A stretch of DNA of 7,558 bases from a bacterium. GTDB taxonomy: Bacteria > Patescibacteriota > Patescibacteriia > 2-12-FULL-60-25. Both the position numbers and the translations under genes were made by a program. The notes under the pieces are model-generated. The model saw only the letters and a list, made by a program, of their open reading frames with translations, was not told where the DNA came from and searched no databases. Positions 1 through 4,994 of the stretch are shown piece by piece (position 1 is the first letter of the stretch; each line of letters begins with the position of its first letter). Where the stretch lies: NCBI GenBank assembly GCA_020056125.1, contig JAGVIJ010000003.1, positions 1-7,558 of the forward strand. Direction: 5' to 3'.

Positions 1-168
1 CATGCCGCGCCAGATGCACAAACCGAAATTTCGGTCGCGCGTGGTGTGCGGCACGTCGGACACAATGGCGCGCTCGGTTTCAGTCAGCCGATTCCAGAGC
101 GTTGATTTGCCCACGTTAGCGCGACCCACGATGGCCACTACCGGATAATGTTTGCCTTTCTTTTTCAT
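1..168 (-). CDS. der: Ribosome-assembly GTPase Der (EngA), N-terminal part, cut by the window edge
   Basis: Der is a two-GTPase-domain protein that binds the large ribosomal subunit and is needed for its maturation. Only the first 56 residues are here. They hold the G1 P-loop (VAIVGRANVGKST, about residues 11-23), the segment RAIVSD (about 33-38) and the switch-I/G2 stretch TTRDR (about 42-46), in the order and spacing of the first Der GTPase domain. Two positions differ from the usual form: Ala replaces Pro in GRPNVGKS, and His replaces Gly just before TTRDR. The start at ATG 168 is preceded by a short basic lead (MKKKGKHYP). It has no Shine-Dalgarno sequence. The gene follows the LCP gene on the same strand after 51 bp, so it may share its transcript. 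Seen: the motifs. Known: the family role. The rest of the protein lies to the left of the window. Confidence 0.9.
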   Translation of the reverse strand, partial: MKKKGKHYPVVAIVGRANVGKSTLWNRLTETERAIVSDVPHTTRDRNFGLCIWRGM

Positions 169-176
169 AGAATCTT

Positions 177-211
177 GAAGGTCGAAATTCGAAGGTCGAA
201 ATTCGAAATTC
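177..211. repeat. 14-bp tandem repeat between the LCP gene and der
   Basis: The 14-mer GAAGGTCGAAATTC occurs twice in direct contact (177-190 and 191-204) and is followed by a partial copy, GAAATTC (205-211). It fills most of the 51-bp spacer between the end of the LCP gene and the start of der, and ends 9 bp from the der start codon. The units contain the small palindrome TTCGAA. No terminator or Shine-Dalgarno sequence is visible in the spacer. A slippage-prone spacer repeat is the simplest reading; a role in der expression is not shown. Confidence 0.75.
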
Positions 212-219
212 GGTCTTTT

Positions 220-1686
220 TTATTGATATCCATCCGCCATGCCCAAACTTGATTCGCCCAGGATGATTAAAAAATCAGTGGTGGTGGCATCGACATTTTC
301 TTCAGTCATGCCGGGCGAAAAAACTTTGAGCGGTTGCGCGTCCGCAGTGGCCGCCAGCCCCATGGTTGAGACGTTGGCATTCAAGAGCCGCTTTAAGCGC
401 GCGAGTTCAGTCAGTTTGGTCCCGCCGGTCAGATCAAAAATCACGGTGTGCTCATAGCCGCGTTGTGTGGCGTTGCTGACTTGGGTGATGGTGTATCCGT
501 TATCCTGCAGATCAGCGGAAATTTGCGCGGCTAAACCGTCGCGCGTGGTGCCATTTTTTATTTCCAACTTTATCTCTTGCGCGGGTCTAAGCCGAGCCGC
601 GATTTCCTCCTTGGTTTCGAATGGGTTGTTGGCGATGGTGCGAATTTCAGACCAGTCGGGTTTTTTGGGGAAGAGCATGAACGCGCCGTCCACATTTGCG
701 GAAACCAATTCACCGCTGTTTGGATCATCGGTCAAAACGCGCAAAGATGAATTTTGGCTATCAAGCGACGAAGCTAGTTGCGCCAATTTGACCGTATCCC
801 AAATAGATAAGTCGGTCTGTATATGAGATGAAACTACGCCCCAGAGTTCCGCGATTTTGTTCGGATTACCCAAAGTCCCGAGGGAGAGCAGTTTGCCCGC
901 GACTGCGGTCATGACTTTTTGTTGGCGCTCACTGCGCGCAAAGTCGCCGCCTTCGCCGCCCGTGCCATGGCGCGAACGCACAAATTGCAAAGCGCGCGCT
1001 CCGTTCATGACTTGCGGACCGGCCGCGAAACCCACGGTTTGCCATTCATCATCCACTGTGGGGAAAGAATAATCCGTGAACGAGCGCTCCACATTGATAT
1101 TTAATCCGCCCAGGGCGTCAACGAATTTTTCAAATCCGTTAAAATCTATTTTGATAGCGTGATCAATTTTAACTTGCAACAGTTCGCCGATGGATTGCGC
1201 TGCGATTTTTGCGCCGACCCCGGGATGCGCCTCTTCGGCATAAGCATTGACCGCATTGATTTTTTGAAAGCGTCCGCCATCCAGAGGGTAGGCTAAGTCG
1301 CGCGGGATGGAGAGCAAGCTCACGCGTTTGTTGTTCAAGTCGGCCGTGGCTAAAATAATGGTGTCGGTTAATTCTGGTCCGCCGTGTCCTGCGCCACCTA
1401 CGCCAAAAATCAAGATGCTCAATCGTCCGTCGTCTGCGCCCGCCAGATCCTTGCCATGGTTTTGACTGCCCAGGACCAATTGCCGCATGTCCGCAATGAT
1501 GGGCAGGTTGCTGACTTCAAACAAAACATTGGTGCCATGTGTCACGGAACGGAAGGATGCGCCGGCTCCGACAGCTGAAAGCAGGCCCACCAGCAAAGTG
1601 AAACCCGCCGCTATGAGGATAGTGGTTCGGCGCGCTACGCGGTCTGGATGGGGATGTAAAAAATCCACCTTGAGATCCTTGCCCAT
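220..1686 (-). CDS. LytR-CpsA-Psr (LCP) family protein with C-terminal LytR_C domain
   Basis: LCP proteins are membrane-anchored, outward-facing phosphotransferases that move undecaprenyl-phosphate-linked glycopolymers such as teichoic acid or capsule onto peptidoglycan. This 488-residue protein has a short basic cytoplasmic N-terminus, one membrane anchor (about 22-43) and the LCP domain (about 87-270). Family residues are in place: the Asp of LTDTI (D108), the Arg/Asp of SIPRD (R129, D130), QKINAVNAYA (141-150), and RSR at 237-239 followed by D248, R251, R254 and Q255 in GDFARSERQQ. A LytR_C-like domain follows at about 372-445, beginning IKLEIKNGT, then a short tail. The start is fixed by an in-frame stop at 1699-1701, with ATG 1684-1686 the first start after it; there is no Shine-Dalgarno sequence. 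It is transcribed away from the secretion genes and towards der. The family call is firm; the polymer transferred is unknown. Confidence 0.95.
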   Translation of the reverse strand: MGKDLKVDFLHPHPDRVARRTTILIAAGFTLLVGLLSAVGAGASFRSVTHGTNVLFEVSNLPIIADMRQLVLGSQNHGKDLAGADDGRLSILIFGVGGAGHGGPELTDTIILATADLNNKRVSLLSIPRDLAYPLDGGRFQKINAVNAYAEEAHPGVGAKIAAQSIGELLQVKIDHAIKIDFNGFEKFVDALGGLNINVERSFTDYSFPTVDDEWQTVGFAAGPQVMNGARALQFVRSRHGTGGEGGDFARSERQQKVMTAVAGKLLSLGTLGNPNKIAELWGVVSSHIQTDLSIWDTVKLAQLASSLDSQNSSLRVLTDDPNSGELVSANVDGAFMLFPKKPDWSEIRTIANNPFETKEEIAARLRPAQEIKLEIKNGTTRDGLAAQISADLQDNGYTITQVSNATQRGYEHTVIFDLTGGTKLTELARLKRLLNANVSTMGLAATADAQPLKVFSPGMTEENVDATTTDFLIILGESSLGMADGYQ

Positions 1687-1750
1687 GGCAAGGGGAGTCT
1701 AACATAAAACGCGTATATTCGGTAGTCCTGATATCGTGATCCAAGTAACG

Positions 1751-1816
1751 GGTAGCCACAGACTTTAGTCTGTGTTAAAGAATAAAAAAAAGCGCACCCT
1801 AAAGGGTGCGGCTACC
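1751..1816. repeat. Pair of inverted REP-like palindromes with GTAG heads
   Basis: Two hairpin units face each other. The plus-strand unit is GGTAGC followed by CACAGACTTTAGTCTGTG (1751-1774). The other, read on the minus strand, is GGTAGC followed by CGCACCCTTTAGGGTGCG (1816-1793). Each has an 8-bp stem around the same TTTA core. Three of the eight stem pairs differ between the units, and all three are compensated on the other side. The outer GGTAGCC (1751-1757) and GGCTACC (1810-1816) are themselves inverted repeats, separated inside by an A-rich 18-nt spacer. A GTAG tetranucleotide just 5' of a palindrome is the known layout of REP elements mobilised by RAYT (IS200/IS605-related) transposases, and two in inverted order form a BIME-like element. 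No transposase gene lies in the window. Confidence 0.75.
1782..1810 (-). terminator. Possible intrinsic terminator for leftward transcription
   Basis: Read on the minus strand, the 8-bp stem CGCACCCT/AGGGTGCG (1810-1793) is followed by C and eight T residues (down to 1783). This is the layout of a Rho-independent terminator. It overlaps the second REP-like unit. It lies about 100 bp upstream of the LCP start, so it would stop leftward transcripts starting in the 1817-1990 region before they reach the LCP gene. It may be incidental to the REP palindrome and its A-rich spacer. Confidence 0.4.
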
Positions 1817-1847
1817 GATAAGAATATAAAAATTTTAATCCACACTG

Positions 1848-1871
1848 TTGACAGTAAATATGTGTTATAAT
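1848..1871 (+). promoter_or_regulatory. Promoter for the VirB6-like operon (extended -10)
   Basis: TGTTATAAT (1863-1871) is a perfect TGn-TATAAT extended -10 element. A perfect TTGACA lies at 1848-1853, but only 12 nt separate it from TATAAT, too short for a standard -35/-10 pair, so the promoter probably works mainly through the extended -10. The TTGACA sits inside a 12-bp palindrome (ACTGT-TG-ACAGT, 1844-1855) that could be an operator. Transcription should start near 1878-1880, giving a leader of about 110 nt before the ATG at 1990. Confidence 0.65.
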
Positions 1872-1882
1872 TCTTTATAAGA

Positions 1883-1992
1883 TATGCCCAGTACTACAAC
1901 TTCGATAAAGTTCTGGCGTGTCTTTAAAGATTATTATTCCTAACCAAATTACAACTGCATCCACCTGGATCAGAGTTGTAGTACTGGGTATG
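1883..1992 (+). promoter_or_regulatory. Structured mRNA leader: long inverted repeat ending at the start codon
   Basis: CCCAGTACTACAACT (1887-1901) is the exact reverse complement of AGTTGTAGTACTGGG (1974-1988). Allowing G-U pairs, the helix extends to 1883-1902 against 1973-1992, so the right arm includes the ATG at 1990-1992. The left arm lies at the predicted 5' end of the transcript. A second hairpin competes for the right arm: TACAACT (1950-1956) also pairs with AGTTGTA (1974-1980), around an inner ATCC/GGAT stem (1959-1962 with 1967-1970). The two folds exclude each other, as expected for a translational switch. This is inferred from pairing only; no known riboswitch class is recognised. 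Confidence 0.45.
1884..1943 (+). CDS. Possible 19-codon leader peptide
   Basis: ATG 1884 opens a short frame ending at TAA 1941-1943, encoding MPSTTTSIKFWRVFKDYYS. It starts about 4-7 nt from the predicted transcript 5' end, so it would be nearly leaderless, and it has no Shine-Dalgarno sequence. The frame covers the left arm of the long inverted repeat and stops just before the competing hairpin at 1949-1981. A translating ribosome would therefore block the long helix and free the other fold, as in leader-peptide control. The peptide has no obvious run of regulatory codons; it has one Trp and a Tyr-Tyr pair near the end. Short ORFs of this size arise by chance, so it is only a candidate. Confidence 0.25.
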   Translation: MPSTTTSIKFWRVFKDYYS

Positions 1993-2328
1993 CACTTATT
2001 CATTAAGCGCTGGTGGTTTGAAAAAAAACAGCGAATTTTTGCATTGGATCCGCGCGTGTATGCGGTTGTTGGCGTGGTTTTGTTTTTGGGAATTTTTGGT
2101 TGGGCATCGCAAGCGCAGGCAGCGGGTCTGGGTCAGGATATTATAAATGGGTTCATTGGTCTCCTCGGCCAGTTAGTGGGCTTGTTCACTTCTTTTGTAG
2201 CCAATCTGTTGTTGCTCATGGTCAGCCTGTTGATTTCTTTTGCCGGTTACAATGATTTTGTCAGAGCAACGCCAGTGGTTATTGGCTGGGTGTTGGTGCG
2301 CGACGTGGTGAACATGTTTTTATTGTAG
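1990..2328 (+). CDS. VirB6/TrbL-like membrane protein, N-terminal fragment (frameshifted)
   Basis: This is the first 112 residues of a polytopic membrane protein of the type IV secretion VirB6/TrbL kind. It has a basic N-terminus (MHLFIKRWWF), a hydrophobic core at about 24-40 and a signal-peptidase-like site after AQA (42-44), then strongly hydrophobic segments at about 52-83 and 95-112. I chose ATG 1990 over the in-frame GTG 1918 because it gives a clean signal peptide; the extra 24 residues would come from the structured leader. There is no Shine-Dalgarno sequence. The frame ends at TAG 2326-2328, inside a hydrophobic helix (RDVVNMFLL), and the next frame continues that helix. A -1 shift in the five-T run 2317-2321 gives NMFFIVVLLVTAF and a fused protein of about 994 residues. 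It is one gene broken by mutation or sequencing error, or joined by recoding. Confidence 0.8.
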   Translation: MHLFIKRWWFEKKQRIFALDPRVYAVVGVVLFLGIFGWASQAQAAGLGQDIINGFIGLLGQLVGLFTSFVANLLLLMVSLLISFAGYNDFVRATPVVIGWVLVRDVVNMFLL

Positions 2329-4973
2329 TGTTGTTGGTCACGGCTTTCTCCACAATCATTGGGTATAAAGCATTGCATTATAAAACAATCTTGCCCAAGT
2401 TGTTGCTCATGGCCGTGCTCATCAATTTTTCCAGAACTTTGATTGGGTTGATGATTGATTTTTCACAGGTTGTCATGTTGACCTTTGTGAATGCGTTTTC
2501 AGCGGCGGCCGGCGGAAATTTTGTTACAGCTCTAAAGTTGGACAAGATGACCAAGTTGAATCCAGATCTAGAGGTTCCGGAAAAAACGTACGACGTATTG
2601 TCTTTATTCATTGCATCGCTTTTGGGAGCGGTAATGTTGTGCATCGCTTTGTCCATCATTACCATCATAGTCATGTTTTTGGTTTTCCGTATTGTGGGTT
2701 TGTGGGTTTTGTTAATTCTGTCGCCCATAGCATTTTTTGCTTTGGCTTTGCCGGACAAAATGAAGAAGGCGCTGTTAGCTTTTACCGACAAATTTTGGGA
2801 CAAACTAAGCACGTTCTTGATTGCCGGACCTGTGCTGGCGTTTTTCTTATGGCTGACTTTGGCTGTAGTACAAAATCCCGGAGCAGGCGGTGCGTTTGGT
2901 GAAACATTAACCAGCATGGAATCCAAAGACACGCTAAATGAACAGTTTATAACTGCCATTGGGAGCGCTTCCAATATCGGACAGTTTATCGTGGCTATAG
3001 CGCTATTAATGTCGGGCTTGGAATTCGCCATAAAATCCGCTGGTGCGATATCTCCAAGTTTAGGGAAGTTCGCCCAGAAGGTGGGTTCGGGAGGCGGTCC
3101 GGCTGTGCATTTGGCGCGAGGTTTGGCCAAGATAACCGGGAGAGTGGCATCAGTCGGAGCCAAGGGAGTGGATCGTGCGTTTGATGTGAAGGGTATGGTG
3201 GGACGCAAGGGTTTGGCTATAGCTCAAAAACTGCCGGGCGCGCCCGGAGCTGCCATGTTTGCGGGGATGACAACTGCTCGCGGTAAAGCGGTGCGTGGAA
3301 AAGAAGCCAGTATAGAAAAGAATATTGAAGGCTTGGGCATGGCGGATCAGATGAAGCTCCACCAGGCCGGGCTAAAATCTATTGATCCGGTGACGCGTCG
3401 AGCGCACGAAAAGGCCATGGCCAGGAAGGCCGCAGCCGGTCCGGGTCGACAAGTTTTGGTAGACGAAGAATATTCTAAATTGTCTCATGTCACTGATGAG
3501 AAGGAGCGTAAGTTACAGGCTGAGGCAAAGGCTGAAGGCAGGGTGTCATCAGCATTGCAGACCGGGCGCAATGCGGCTCTGGCAGTGGGCGATGAAAAAG
3601 CGGTTACCACGTTAGATGATTTGATTAAGAAGAATCCGGGGAGAGCTACTGATTTCAAGAGTGCTTTGAGCAATGCTGAAGCTACCTATGACGCGTCCAA
3701 GGACATGGGAGCATATGTCGCGTCATATGGACAGGACGCGTTTAAAACCTCACAAGGAGCCATGGCAATTCTAAAGGCCGGTGGAGGTCTGAATGCGGAC
3801 GGGACAGTGAAAGCGGATTCTAACATAATGAAATATCTCAAGGAAAAGGGCGGCGGGCGGTTTGATCTTGTTAATCAACATGCTCAACAGGTTGCGAATA
3901 TGACCCCGACCGAGCGAGCGATTCTGGCCAAGGGCATGGACGCCAATGCTACTGATGAAGAGAAGAGAGCGGCAAAAGGTTTGGAGGGTTATGCTTCGCG
4001 CGATGGTTATGTGCGGCTGTCAGCTATCGGTGGCGCACAAGGCGGCGTGATGATACAGCCAAACGTGCAGGTAAGAAATGAGGCTAAAATCGCAGAAGCG
4101 GCCAAGCGCCAACAAGCGGCTGAAGGAAAAAGAAAAGAATCGCTTCCAAACATACCGGACATTGAAATACCTGGGAAAGCTGCAATTTTAGCAGCTCCGT
4201 TGATCGCGGGTGAAGTTAAAGACAATGAAGCGGAAAAGTTGCCAGACATACCGGGCACTGATCTGTCAGCGCCGGAAAAAATGAAGATAGCCAGCGCCAC
4301 TCGCGATATTGTTGAAGACAAATTGGATCAGATGCGGTGGGGCGAAGATTCTAAAAAAGTTTTTAAATATAATAACGCGGGAAAATTTGAAGATCCTATA
4401 AAAGATAATTCTGATTTTGATCTCGCCGCCAAGAAGCTTAGCCATATGATGGGGGGAAATCCAGAGGAACTTACTGCTAATTTGTCCTCATTGGATATGA
4501 AACCGATGAGAGCTAATCCAACTGGGTCAAATCCGGCGCGGAATATTTTAGCCCGTAACATAAGATCTACTGATCTTAGTGACGCTTTACGTAAGGCAAA
4601 ACAAGCTGGCGGTAAAATAGAGATGGAGGTGATGGAGCAGGTTCAAAAACTTGTGGACATTAAATTAATGGAAGGGGGTAAGGTGAGGCGTCAGTTGATA
4701 GAGAATAAAGTAGTTAATGAAAATGAAATGAAGATTTACGAAAGTCAAGGCGCAAGTACCGATGAAGGGAACAAGGTTTTCGAAAAAATTAAAATGGGTG
4801 GGGGAACCGGTGCCCATGCCTTGGTATTCGATGCTGCTCAAATTAGAAAAAACGCGGAGTTTATGGCAATTAGAAAAATTAGTAAACATGCGGTTCAAGC
4901 CGCAGAAAAAGCGAAGGCTGCCGCTAAGTATGCTAAAAAGAGCAAGCTTGGGAAAAAGTACAGAAATTTATAA
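2328..4973 (+). CDS. VirB6/TrbL-like membrane protein, main part with long C-terminal tail
   Basis: VirB6-type proteins form part of the inner-membrane channel of type IV secretion systems. This 881-residue frame starts inside a helix. It has hydrophobic segments at about 1-13, 22-56, 92-140, 160-182 and 215-236, with LPKLLLMAVLINF and GLWVLLILSPIAFFA resembling the VirB6-like proteins of Patescibacteria. About 640 mostly charged residues without membrane segments follow, presumably a cytoplasmic tail, ending in a Lys/Ala-rich stretch. Two similar motifs, LPNIPDIEIPGK (606-617) and LPDIPGTDLSAPEK (638-651), stand in the tail. The possible GTG 2328 start overlaps the stop of the preceding frame (TAGTG), so re-initiation is possible, but most likely this is the rest of the 1990 gene after a -1 frameshift. 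The absence of any other break across 881 codons suggests the reading frame is still maintained. The next gene starts 21 nt downstream. Confidence 0.88.
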   Translation: MLLVTAFSTIIGYKALHYKTILPKLLLMAVLINFSRTLIGLMIDFSQVVMLTFVNAFSAAAGGNFVTALKLDKMTKLNPDLEVPEKTYDVLSLFIASLLGAVMLCIALSIITIIVMFLVFRIVGLWVLLILSPIAFFALALPDKMKKALLAFTDKFWDKLSTFLIAGPVLAFFLWLTLAVVQNPGAGGAFGETLTSMESKDTLNEQFITAIGSASNIGQFIVAIALLMSGLEFAIKSAGAISPSLGKFAQKVGSGGGPAVHLARGLAKITGRVASVGAKGVDRAFDVKGMVGRKGLAIAQKLPGAPGAAMFAGMTTARGKAVRGKEASIEKNIEGLGMADQMKLHQAGLKSIDPVTRRAHEKAMARKAAAGPGRQVLVDEEYSKLSHVTDEKERKLQAEAKAEGRVSSALQTGRNAALAVGDEKAVTTLDDLIKKNPGRATDFKSALSNAEATYDASKDMGAYVASYGQDAFKTSQGAMAILKAGGGLNADGTVKADSNIMKYLKEKGGGRFDLVNQHAQQVANMTPTERAILAKGMDANATDEEKRAAKGLEGYASRDGYVRLSAIGGAQGGVMIQPNVQVRNEAKIAEAAKRQQAAEGKRKESLPNIPDIEIPGKAAILAAPLIAGEVKDNEAEKLPDIPGTDLSAPEKMKIASATRDIVEDKLDQMRWGEDSKKVFKYNNAGKFEDPIKDNSDFDLAAKKLSHMMGGNPEELTANLSSLDMKPMRANPTGSNPARNILARNIRSTDLSDALRKAKQAGGKIEMEVMEQVQKLVDIKLMEGGKVRRQLIENKVVNENEMKIYESQGASTDEGNKVFEKIKMGGGTGAHALVFDAAQIRKNAEFMAIRKISKHAVQAAEKAKAAAKYAKKSKLGKKYRNL

Positions 4974-4994
4974 CAGTGGGCATGATCCGGCAGT

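Noticed and set aside
1517..1759. 80-codon minus-strand frame across the LCP start and into the REP-like element
   Set aside because: It overlaps the LCP coding start in another frame and has no protein-like features.
1751..1816. tRNA-like fold: a 7-bp closing stem with two hairpin arms
   Set aside because: There is no TpsiC-arm GTTCRA motif, no proper anticodon loop, only two arms and an A-rich linker. The GTAG-headed palindromes explain it better.
1751..1816. CRISPR-like repeat pair
   Set aside because: The two units are inverted rather than direct, only two exist, and there is no spacer array or cas gene.
1918..1989. In-frame GTG start adding 24 residues to the VirB6-like N-terminus
   Set aside because: The added residues come from the structured leader and would bury the signal peptide. 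ATG 1990 gives a normal basic-hydrophobic-AQA layout.
2314..2322. Canonical programmed -1 frameshift heptamer
   Set aside because: The site is G TTT TTA, which fails the X XXY YYZ rule at its first base, and I saw no clear downstream stimulator. Programmed recoding is therefore only one of several options.
2378..3208. 276-codon open frame on the minus strand
   Set aside because: It lies wholly opposite the membrane part of the VirB6-like gene, has no family resemblance and a composition expected from antisense of hydrophobic codons.
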